Made by a program: the position numbers and the translations under genes. Source: Bacteroidaceae bacterium (lineage in GTDB: Bacteria > Bacteroidota > Bacteroidia > Bacteroidales > Bacteroidaceae). Taken from it: 53,267 nucleotides of DNA. Below the pieces are notes generated by a model, which was given only the letters and a program-made list of their open reading frames with translations, was not told where the DNA came from and did no database searches. The stretch's first letter is position 1. Each line of letters begins with the position of its first letter. Below are positions 26,924 through 33,795 of this stretch, in pieces. Location of the stretch: contig JAFRQD010000049.1 in assembly GCA_017428785.1 (NCBI GenBank), positions 1-53,267 of the forward strand, given 5' to 3'.

Positions 26924-26931
26924 TATCTTTG
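26924..26931 (+). promoter_or_regulatory. -7 box (TATCTTTG) for leuB
   Basis: TATCTTTG matches TAnnTTTG, 28 bases before the leuB ATG. leuB therefore has its own promoter and need not depend on the leuA promoter. Confidence 0.6.
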
Positions 26932-26959
26932 CAGACGTAATTTATAACAACAGGAAAAT

Positions 26960-28039
26960 ATGAGACTTAAAATTGCAGTTTTGGCGGGCGATGGAATCGG
27001 CCCGGAGATAATGGAACAGGGTGTGGCAGTGCTTAGTGCAGTTGCTGAGAAGTTCGGTCACGAAGTCAGTTACAAGGAAGCGCTTTGCGGTGCTCATGCC
27101 ATCGACGAGGTGGGCGACCCTTTCCCAGAAGAGACGTTCCAGGCTTGCGAGGAGGCCGATGCGGTGCTTTTTGCCAGCGTTGGAGACCCGAAGTTCGACA
27201 ACAATCCCTCGGCTAAGGTGCGTCCCGAGCAGGGATTGCTGGCTATGCGCAAGAAACTCGGCCTTTATGCCAACATCCGTCCCGTGGAGACTTTCGACTG
27301 CCTGGTGCATAAATCGCCTCTCAAGGACGAGTTGGTGCGTGGTGCTGACTTTGTTTGCATCCGCGAGCTGACTGGCGGCATGTATTTCGGCAAGAAACAG
27401 GAGCCTGCAGTCAACGCAGATGGTGTGGAGGATGCGCTCGACACGAACTACTACAGCCGCCCCGAGGTGGAGCGAATCCTGCGCGTAGGTTATCAATATG
27501 CCCGTGCCCGCAGAAAGCATCTGACGGTGGTGGATAAGGCTAACGTCTTGGCTTCCAGCCGTCTGTGGCGCAAAGTGGCGCAGGAGATGATGGGCGAATA
27601 TCCCGATGTCACGACGGACTTCATGTATGTGGATAATGCTGCGATGAGGATGATTCAAGACCCTCGTTTCTTCGACGTCATCGTGACCGAGAACACTTTC
27701 GGCGACATTCTGACTGACGAAGGCAGTTGCATCACCGGCAGCATGGGGTTGCTCCCGAGCGCCTCGACAGGCAGTTCCACCCCCGTTTTTGAGCCCATTC
27801 ACGGCAGTTGGCCGCAAGGAAAGGGCTTGAATATCGCCAATCCGCTGGCTCAAATACTCTCCGTAGCCATGCTTTTCGAGTATTTTGACCTCAAAAATGA
27901 GGGAAAACTCATCCGCGAAGCCGTAAATGCAAGCCTCGACCAGAACGTCCGCACTCCCGAGATACAGGTCGAAGGCGGCGAGAAGTACGGCACGAAGGAA
28001 GTGGGAGCCTGGATTGTGGATTACATCAAGCGTGCTTAG
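26960..28039 (+). CDS. leuB: 3-isopropylmalate dehydrogenase
   Basis: 359 residues, normal length. NAD-dependent oxidative decarboxylation of 3-isopropylmalate in leucine synthesis. [36 protein letters not shown] (split here by reading frame position ~95-115), DKANVL, DNAAMRM and [13 protein letters not shown] are family signatures, and the substrate and Mg-binding Asp residues are present. Separated from cimA by 5.4 kb containing two exported-protein genes, unlike the contiguous operon I recall from Bacteroides. Confidence 0.96.
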   Translation: MRLKIAVLAGDGIGPEIMEQGVAVLSAVAEKFGHEVSYKEALCGAHAIDEVGDPFPEETFQACEEADAVLFASVGDPKFDNNPSAKVRPEQGLLAMRKKLGLYANIRPVETFDCLVHKSPLKDELVRGADFVCIRELTGGMYFGKKQEPAVNADGVEDALDTNYYSRPEVERILRVGYQYARARRKHLTVVDKANVLASSRLWRKVAQEMMGEYPDVTTDFMYVDNAAMRMIQDPRFFDVIVTENTFGDILTDEGSCITGSMGLLPSASTGSSTPVFEPIHGSWPQGKGLNIANPLAQILSVAMLFEYFDLKNEGKLIREAVNASLDQNVRTPEIQVEGGEKYGTKEVGAWIVDYIKRA

Positions 28040-28041
28040 CC

Positions 28042-28107
28042 CCAAATCGCGGCACGCCAGGTTTGCAAACATGGCTCGTTAAGTTCGCCATCTTGGCATG
28101 TTAACTT
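28042..28107 (+). repeat. 22-base unit array 3 (two clear units, one degenerate)
   Basis: Units at 28064-28085 and 28086-28107 fit the pattern (TGCAAAC... and CGCCATC...CATGTTAACTT); 28042-28063 fits weakly. It fills the gap between leuB and the porin gene, 25 bases before its ATG. Confidence 0.7.
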
Positions 28108-28132
28108 TTCAGCCTAAACACACACAACAACT

Positions 28133-29290
28133 ATGCCCTCGCCAAACCATAAAACATTACTTGCTGTTTTTCTGATACTTATCTGCGCAGTCTCGCCCCT
28201 CAAGGCGGAACAGACCGACGAGTATCAGGAGGGCTTCCTGACGGCCTATCTGAACAGAGCGATTGAGAAGGCGATGAATGTCGCCCCTCATGGGGATTCA
28301 GAAGGGTCTGAGCCTCTGCAATATGGCCGCCACATCACGAAATACATCTCTGCACCCCAGTTCGGGGGGTATGTGATAGGAAGCTACAACTATTCTTCTC
28401 AGGACAATGCCGACAGGAACGCTTTCGAGTGCAGGATGGTCAGGATGTATGTCTCGGGCACTATTCTCCGCGACTTCAAATATCGCATCCAGCTGGAGCT
28501 GAAGAACCCCGCAATGCGCGATTTCACCCTCGAATGGGTGCGTTTCAAGGAGTTTCAGGTCAAAATTGGGCAGTTCAAGCGTTGTTTTACCTACGAAAAC
28601 CCGATGAATCCGTGGGATGTGGGTATGGGCAACTATTCGCAGACGGCTCAAAGAATGACGGCTTTGATTGCGGAAGATCCAAGCGGCGAAGTTGCTCAGA
28701 ACGGCCGCGACCTCGGCCTGCAGTTTCAGGGCGACCTCTTTCCCGTAGGCAAAGACAAGCATCGCCTCGTCCGCTATCAGGCTGCCGTCTATAACGGTAA
28801 CGGACAGAACAAGAAGGACAACAACAAGCAGAAGGACTGGATTGGCAACATTCAGGTGCAGCCCGTCAAGGACCTCTATATCGGTCTCTTCGGCTGGACC
28901 GGCACCTATACAGGCGCAAATGGCGTGAGCGCCCGACGCAACAGATGGGCTCTCGCAAGCATCTACGAGCATAAAGATTGGAGTTTTAGGGCTGAATATG
29001 CGCATCATACGGGCAGCAACGTCAACGACCCGAACGCTCCGAACAAGGCAGACGGATGGTATCTGCTTGCAGGAGTGCCTGTGACGCCCTGGCTGAAGAT
29101 TTACGGCAGCTACGATGTCTATCGCAAGGATGCCACCTTCGGCTCGATGAAAAGCATTTACGGCATTTGCCCGAACTTCCAGCTGCACAAGAACCTCAAG
29201 TTCCAGGTGCAATATAACTATGTGAACGACCGGACTGCCGACGACCATAACTATCATGAACTATGGGCTCAAACGTACGTAAGATTCTAA
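28133..29290 (+). CDS. OprO/OprP-type outer-membrane porin
   Basis: 385 residues with signal peptide (LLAVFLILICAVSPLKA). Alternating strands typical of a 16-stranded barrel, with GYVIGSYNYSSQDN, YRIQLELKN, VKIGQFKRCFTYENP, GRDLGLQFQGDLF and the terminal aromatic LWAQTYVRF, match the phosphate-selective porin O/P family (PF07396). In Bacteroidetes these act as general or anion-selective porins, and substrate cannot be told from sequence. There is no pst/pho gene nearby to support phosphate. Its end lies 38 bases before the next gene's preferred start. Confidence 0.85.
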   Translation: MPSPNHKTLLAVFLILICAVSPLKAEQTDEYQEGFLTAYLNRAIEKAMNVAPHGDSEGSEPLQYGRHITKYISAPQFGGYVIGSYNYSSQDNADRNAFECRMVRMYVSGTILRDFKYRIQLELKNPAMRDFTLEWVRFKEFQVKIGQFKRCFTYENPMNPWDVGMGNYSQTAQRMTALIAEDPSGEVAQNGRDLGLQFQGDLFPVGKDKHRLVRYQAAVYNGNGQNKKDNNKQKDWIGNIQVQPVKDLYIGLFGWTGTYTGANGVSARRNRWALASIYEHKDWSFRAEYAHHTGSNVNDPNAPNKADGWYLLAGVPVTPWLKIYGSYDVYRKDATFGSMKSIYGICPNFQLHKNLKFQVQYNYVNDRTADDHNYHELWAQTYVRF

Positions 29291-29328
29291 AAGAAGAAGA
29301 TAAAAAGAAGGCCGTGAAGCAGGGAAAT

Positions 29329-31179
29329 ATGAGGAAAGCCATACTTTCTGCATCCCCCTTCCTCTTTGCCGTTTATTTCATCTTGTTGGCATGGTATTTC
29401 CTCTATATGAGGAATGCCGACACGATGTATTTTCTGCAGGACAGAGGTTGGTGGAACAGTTCTGCACTCTTCTGGCACGACTGCATGAGGTTTCCCGGAG
29501 GCTTCCTCGCCTGGGCAGGAGCCTATCTGACGCAGTTCTTCTATTATTCTGCTCTCGGCACGGCGATGCTTATCGTTCTATGGCTCGCCACCTTCTGCCT
29601 GGCAAAGTGGTCGTTCAAGGTTCCTGCAGAATGGAGTTTCCTGCTCTTCATTCCTATGGCGGCTTTGCTTTGCAGCGACATTCAGCTGGGCTATTGGGTT
29701 TACATCATGAAGGACGTCGACTATGTCTTCTACCACTCTTTAGGCCTCTTCTTGGCTTTGCTTCTTTCTTCACCATTTTGGCAGTATCTTCCTGTAAACG
29801 ATAAGGTTAAGAACTGGATTGCCCTTGTATGGATACCCTTGCTTGCAGCGCTGTTCTACTATCCTTTAGGTGTCTATGCTTTGCTGGCGGCAACGATTGT
29901 GGCGGTAAGGCGGTTGTCTTTCAACCTTCAATCTTCAATCATCAATGCCGTTCTCCTCGTCCTCACACTTTGGCTCGTGCCTCTTCTTGAAACATCCGGC
30001 ACGACAATCATGCGTCCCGACCAGCCTTGGCTATACGGCTTCCGCAAGTTCGAACTTGACGATTTGAGGGATTGTTCCCTCGAAATTCCCTTCTATATTG
30101 TCCTCGTCGTGCCTCTTTTCTTCCCCTTCATCAAGCAGATAAAGACACGGAAACTTTGGCAGAGCCAGGGCATCATGGTGGTTGTGGCTTTGGCCATGAC
30201 GTTCTGCCTTTCTGCCCGCGACTTTACCGACTACAACTTCCATGCGGAGATGCGGATGCAGAGAGGGGTAGAGGAGTGCAGATGGAACGACGTGCTGCGA
30301 GAGGCGGCGATAGTGAAAGGCCCGGTCACGAGGGAAATGGTGATGCTGCGCGACATTGCCCTCATCAATAGGCGCGAGTTTTGCGACAAGCGTTACATGT
30401 ATAATAATGAGAGCATCCCCCCTGTTACCGTCAGCGACTCCATTCATATCCGCATATGCGACCAGGCTGGAGACCTCATCTATTACAATTTCGGCGAGAC
30501 GAACTTTGCGATTCGCAGAGCAATCGAGCGTTGCATGCACTACGGCTATTCCTATTACACCTTGCGAATCCTGACACAATGTGCGCTCGTCAATGGCGAG
30601 AAAGACAACGCCCGCAAGTACCTTCGTCTGTTGAGCCGCACAACCTTCCAGAAGAAGTGGGCTGAGAAGATGCAGCGCTTTGTTTGCGACGAGAAACTTA
30701 TGGCAGAGGATGAGCATTTCCGTATGCCATTGAAACTGTATAACGAAGGCTCGGAACTCGTGGGAACAGACGACAAATACGTCGAGCTTACCATCATGAA
30801 GAAGTGGATGTATAACTACACCAACGACCCTGAGGCTCAAGAGGTTGCCTTGGGTTGCGCCATGATAATGCGAGACAAGAGATGCTTCTGGACGCAGGTG
30901 CAGCAGTTCTACAACATCGATGCCGAACGCCACTTCCCCATTCATGTGCAGGAGGCTATGCTCTTCGAAGTCTATGAGCTTGGTACACAAGGCGTGAACC
31001 TCTCCTTCGTGAAGTTCGACCAGCGTGTTTTGGACCGCTATCAAGCCTTTACCGACAGGATGAAGCAGTATGCTTCTCGAGGCATGAACGAGATAGAGAT
31101 AGGCAGAGCCCTTCGTCCCGAGTTCGGAGACACCTATTATTGGGATTATTGTGTATTGAGGGAGGTACAAACGAACTGA
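29329..31179 (+). CDS. DUF6057 family membrane protein
   Basis: 616 residues from MRKAILSASPFLFAVYF; an in-frame ATG at 29263 would overlap the porin by 28 bases and adds a charged stretch, so the later start is preferred. About seven hydrophobic segments fill residues 8-330 (FAVYFILLAWYFLY, GTAMLIVLWLATFCL, VYALLAATIVAV, and others). The remaining ~300 residues look soluble and helical, like tetratricopeptide arrays (GEKDNARKYLRLL, EAQEVALGCAMIM). Residues ~200-206 (FNLQSSI) are encoded by TTCAATC repeats. The role is unknown; the neighbour is the CXXCH propeller lipoprotein, suggesting a joint envelope function. Confidence 0.75.
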   Translation: MRKAILSASPFLFAVYFILLAWYFLYMRNADTMYFLQDRGWWNSSALFWHDCMRFPGGFLAWAGAYLTQFFYYSALGTAMLIVLWLATFCLAKWSFKVPAEWSFLLFIPMAALLCSDIQLGYWVYIMKDVDYVFYHSLGLFLALLLSSPFWQYLPVNDKVKNWIALVWIPLLAALFYYPLGVYALLAATIVAVRRLSFNLQSSIINAVLLVLTLWLVPLLETSGTTIMRPDQPWLYGFRKFELDDLRDCSLEIPFYIVLVVPLFFPFIKQIKTRKLWQSQGIMVVVALAMTFCLSARDFTDYNFHAEMRMQRGVEECRWNDVLREAAIVKGPVTREMVMLRDIALINRREFCDKRYMYNNESIPPVTVSDSIHIRICDQAGDLIYYNFGETNFAIRRAIERCMHYGYSYYTLRILTQCALVNGEKDNARKYLRLLSRTTFQKKWAEKMQRFVCDEKLMAEDEHFRMPLKLYNEGSELVGTDDKYVELTIMKKWMYNYTNDPEAQEVALGCAMIMRDKRCFWTQVQQFYNIDAERHFPIHVQEAMLFEVYELGTQGVNLSFVKFDQRVLDRYQAFTDRMKQYASRGMNEIEIGRALRPEFGDTYYWDYCVLREVQTN

Positions 31180-31190
31180 AGCCCTCCTTA

Positions 31191-31204
31191 CCCCCTTTAG
31201 GGGG
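31191..31204. terminator. Small GC hairpin between the DUF6057 gene and the propeller lipoprotein gene
   Basis: CCCCC (31191-31195) pairs with GGGGG (31200-31204) around TTTA, inside a CCCTCCTTACCCCC context related to the GC-rich palindromic family. Without a T-tract it is probably not a full terminator. Confidence 0.4.
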
Positions 31205-31224
31205 AATAATAAACGCAATTCAAT

Positions 31225-32799
31225 ATGACGAAACATTCTATCCATAGACGCCCCTCTTTCATCACGCCCCATAAAGGGGTATGGGGAGTCTTTTTCCTTC
31301 TTTTGCTCCTTTCCTGCAGCAAGCACCCCTCCTTGCCTTCGAGTTTTACGCAAGTGGAGAGCGAGCCCTGCATCTGGCCTGATTATGCGGGAGTGACTGT
31401 GCCGCCAAACATCGCGCCGCTCAATTTCCTTGTCGATAGCGTGGACGATGTGGTGGCGCAAGTCGGGTCCCTCGTCTATGGAGGCAAGAAAAACAAGGTA
31501 TGCATCGACGAGAAGGAATGGCGCGAACTGCTTAAATCAGCCAAGGGAAAGAGCCTTCCTGTTACCGTCTATACAAAGAGCGACGGCAAATGGCTCGCCT
31601 ACAAGCCCTTCCACATACATGTCGCAGAAGAGGATATCGACCCCTATATCTCCTATCGCGTGCTGCCTCCAACCTTCGTGGGGTTCGACGAACTCATCAT
31701 CAAGCAGCGCAACCTCACAAACTTCGAGGAGACAACCATCTACAACAACCATATGATAACCAAAGGCATAGAGGGGCAATGCATCAACTGCCATTCCTAT
31801 CAGAACTACGGCACCAGCAACATGATGTTCCACACGCGTCTCCAAAATGCCGGCACCATGATAGTGAGCGACGGAGAGCTCGTCTTCGTCAACCTCAAGG
31901 ACGAGAGCATGATATCGGCAGCCGCATACAACAACTGGCATCCCTTCCTGCCCATCATCGCTTTCAGCACCGACCACACCATGCAAAGCTTCCACACCCG
32001 CGACATAACGAAGGTCGAGGTGATGGAATCCGCCAGCGACATCATCATCTACGATGTGAAGAAGAACCGCGTGCAGACCGTCCTCAACGACTCCCTCGAG
32101 TTCGAGCTCTTCCCCTCTTGGAGCCCCGACGGCAAATGGCTCTACTATTGTTCCACACATTACGAGTATAAGAAAGGATATGAGGATACCGACGAACTTC
32201 TGGAGAACTACAGAACCCTGCAATACAACCTCTACCGTCTCTCCTTCGATGCCGAGACGATGACCTTCGGAGAGCCCGAGCTTGTCTATGATGCCCGTAG
32301 CAAGAACCGCAGCGCCGTGCAGCCAAGAGTTTCGCAGGACGGCCGATACGTCGTCTTTGCCGAAGGACCTTGGGGTCTCTTCCACATCTGGCATACCAGC
32401 GCCGATATCGGGATGCTCGACCTTGCCTCCTCTCCTGCTTCTCCCCAAGGAGAGAACGGAAGCCCCGCCCAAGAAGGAGAGGTTGGGAGAGCGTCTCTCA
32501 ATCTTCAACCCTTGAACAGCGACCTCCCCGAGAGCTATCCATCTTTCTCGAGCAACGACCGATGGCTGATGTTCGAGAGCCGCCGCGACGACGGGAACTA
32601 CACGCGAACCTATTTCGCCTATTTCGACAAGCAGGGGAAAGTGCACAAGCCCTTCGAAGTGCCAGCCGAAGACCCCGAGTATTTCCGCCTGTTGCTCAGG
32701 AGTTGGAGCCGTCCCGAGTTCATGAAGGAGCCCGTCCGCATCACCCCCCGCCAGTTCTACGAGAAAGCACTTACCGAGCCCATCAAAGTCGCGAAATAA
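31225..32799 (+). CDS. TolB-like beta-propeller lipoprotein with a CXXCH heme-binding motif
   Basis: 524 residues. The hydrophobic run GVFFLLLLLSC ends in a lipobox with Cys31, so it is a lipoprotein. CINCH at 186-190 is a c-type heme attachment motif (CXXCH), followed by SYQNYGTSNMMFHTR. The C-terminal ~280 residues carry PD40/WD40-like blades (FPSWSPDGKWLYYCS, QPRVSQDGRYVVFAEG, YPSFSSNDRWLMFESRRDDG). I recall similar lipoproteins in Bacteroidetes beside DUF6057 genes, but the role is not known. Residues ~401-425 (SSPASPQGENGSPAQEGE) and the region before the signal (RRPSFITPHKG) look encoded by GC-rich palindromic sequence. One heme per protein and a periplasmic or surface location are predicted. 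Confidence 0.8.
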   Translation: MTKHSIHRRPSFITPHKGVWGVFFLLLLLSCSKHPSLPSSFTQVESEPCIWPDYAGVTVPPNIAPLNFLVDSVDDVVAQVGSLVYGGKKNKVCIDEKEWRELLKSAKGKSLPVTVYTKSDGKWLAYKPFHIHVAEEDIDPYISYRVLPPTFVGFDELIIKQRNLTNFEETTIYNNHMITKGIEGQCINCHSYQNYGTSNMMFHTRLQNAGTMIVSDGELVFVNLKDESMISAAAYNNWHPFLPIIAFSTDHTMQSFHTRDITKVEVMESASDIIIYDVKKNRVQTVLNDSLEFELFPSWSPDGKWLYYCSTHYEYKKGYEDTDELLENYRTLQYNLYRLSFDAETMTFGEPELVYDARSKNRSAVQPRVSQDGRYVVFAEGPWGLFHIWHTSADIGMLDLASSPASPQGENGSPAQEGEVGRASLNLQPLNSDLPESYPSFSSNDRWLMFESRRDDGNYTRTYFAYFDKQGKVHKPFEVPAEDPEYFRLLLRSWSRPEFMKEPVRITPRQFYEKALTEPIKVAK

Positions 32800-32829
32800 C
32801 ATCTCTTGCCGAACCGTCAGACGCCAATA

Positions 32830-33005
32830 TTTGTAAACATTTTTCCGAAGACTTCCTCTCTAAGGGCTTGTTTTTACCTCTGTGGCACTTTTCTACCTCT
32901 AACGCAAAATAAGGGCTTAAATCGCGTTTCCCTTTGAAATAAAGGGTTTGGGAAGGAGCGTTTTGAAGAAGAAAGCAACGAAAGTACAATCGCCGCGCTC
33001 TATCT
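32830..33005. repeat. Dispersed intergenic block, copy B (paired with 12211-12387)
   Basis: Aligns with the 12.2-kb block along its length, including the shared GGGCTTAAATCGCGTTT core, and also leads directly into a 22-base array. Short antisense ORFs here and at 12.3 kb share the peptide KGKRDLSPYFA; I do not call them genes. Confidence 0.75.
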
Positions 33006-33116
33006 TGCAAACAAAAGCGTGCTTTGGGGCCGATTTCAGCGTGTGGCGTAGGGAAACTTCACATGCGATAATTCCAAACCTCGCGTGCGGCGTTGGCCAA
33101 CCTCGCGTGCGGCGTT
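33006..33116 (+). repeat. 22-base unit array 4 (five units)
   Basis: Units start at 33006, 33029, 33051, 33073 and 33095, with one extra G at 33028 in the same place as the extra G of array 1. The last two units are GC-rich and differ from each other only at their first few bases. Confidence 0.85.
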
Positions 33117-33177
33117 TGGTCTTTCCCTGTGCCGCGATGATAAACATCCCGTTTCTTGTCACTATTTTTGTAATATT

Positions 33178-33533
33178 GGTGTCCGAGGAAATTCGGTCTG
33201 ACTGCTTTGCTACTGAGTATAGTCAGTTTGCATATTAAGCCTGTAGGGCTATACTTTGAGTAACCGGGGGCGAAGCCCTCGGAATCAGCGGATAACATGC
33301 TACTCGCTGCCTGGAGGGCAGTACTATGAGACGCCAGTGTACTGCCTTCCAGGCAGGAGCGGGGGAGATGCTCTCTATGTTCTGTCCGAGGGCTTCGCCC
33401 CCGGTTACTAATTGTGAAGCCTTCCAGGCTTTTTTTACATCATTGCGTCCCAAGCCCATGACAATAGCTATTCATTTTAAATGCCGATGTAATCGAGGGT
33501 GTTGATGTTTATGAAATAATTTTACCGGACACC
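33178..33533. mobile_element. Candidate MITE-like insertion (about 356 bp) with terminal inverted repeats
   Basis: GGTGTCCG (33178-33185) and CGGACACC (33526-33533) are inverted ends. ACTATTTTTGTAA occurs at 33161-33173 and again at 33534-33546, directly abutting the right end, as a target duplication would; four extra bases separate it from the left end. The related site at 12.57 kb has only one copy of the TTTTTGTAAAGG target, like an empty site. The right end (ATTTTACCGGACACC) resembles ends I associate with IS4-like elements of Bacteroidetes. No transposase is encoded. Confidence 0.55.
33237..33431. repeat. Three nested inverted repeats inside the candidate MITE
   Basis: Outer arms 33237-33250 and 33417-33431, middle arms 33259-33283 and 33385-33409 (25 bp, perfect), inner arms 33307-33324 and 33339-33356 (18 bp, one mismatch). 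The RNA of either strand would fold into a long cruciform-like hairpin. Outer arms end in TTTTTT, so it may also terminate transcription rightward. Confidence 0.8.
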
Positions 33534-33735
33534 ACTATTTTTGTAAAGGATTTTTCACTCTTGTCTGTTCCCTTTTTTGCCTTCTTGAGCGCATGGAAAT
33601 GATATGCGAGCGTTTCGCTGAAGTCTGCGGCTGCGTTTTTTGATTGCAGGCTCGTCTCAGGTCCCGCTCAACATTCCGTTCGGTCGTGTGATTGCCCCAA
33701 TCGGGGCATTATTTGCAAGAAATATTGGAAAAGAT

Positions 33736-33767
33736 TTGGCAGTTTGTTAAAAAATGCTTATTTTTGT
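33736..33767 (+). promoter_or_regulatory. Promoter for the 33796 gene
   Basis: TTTG at 33736-33739 and TATTTTTG at 33760-33767 fit the Bacteroidetes consensus with a 24-base offset, 28 bases before the ATG. A palindrome with GCCCC/GGGGC lies at 33694-33708 just upstream. Bases 33550-33690 hold nothing I recognise. Confidence 0.65.
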
Positions 33768-33795
33768 GTTGAATTAACTTGTAAATCCTATGCTT

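Noticed and set aside
28133-29290. Calling the porin phosphate-specific
   Set aside because: Family membership alone does not set selectivity, and no phosphate-related genes are adjacent.
30031-32802. Minus-strand ORFs opposite the DUF6057 and propeller genes (476 and 421 codons)
   Set aside because: Antisense shadows caused by codon bias; their translations show no fold or motif.
33235-33459. Short ORF starting MGLGRNDVKKAWKAS in the nested inverted repeat
   Set aside because: It is composed entirely of the inverted-repeat element; similar strings appear in databases as over-predicted proteins, as far as I recall.
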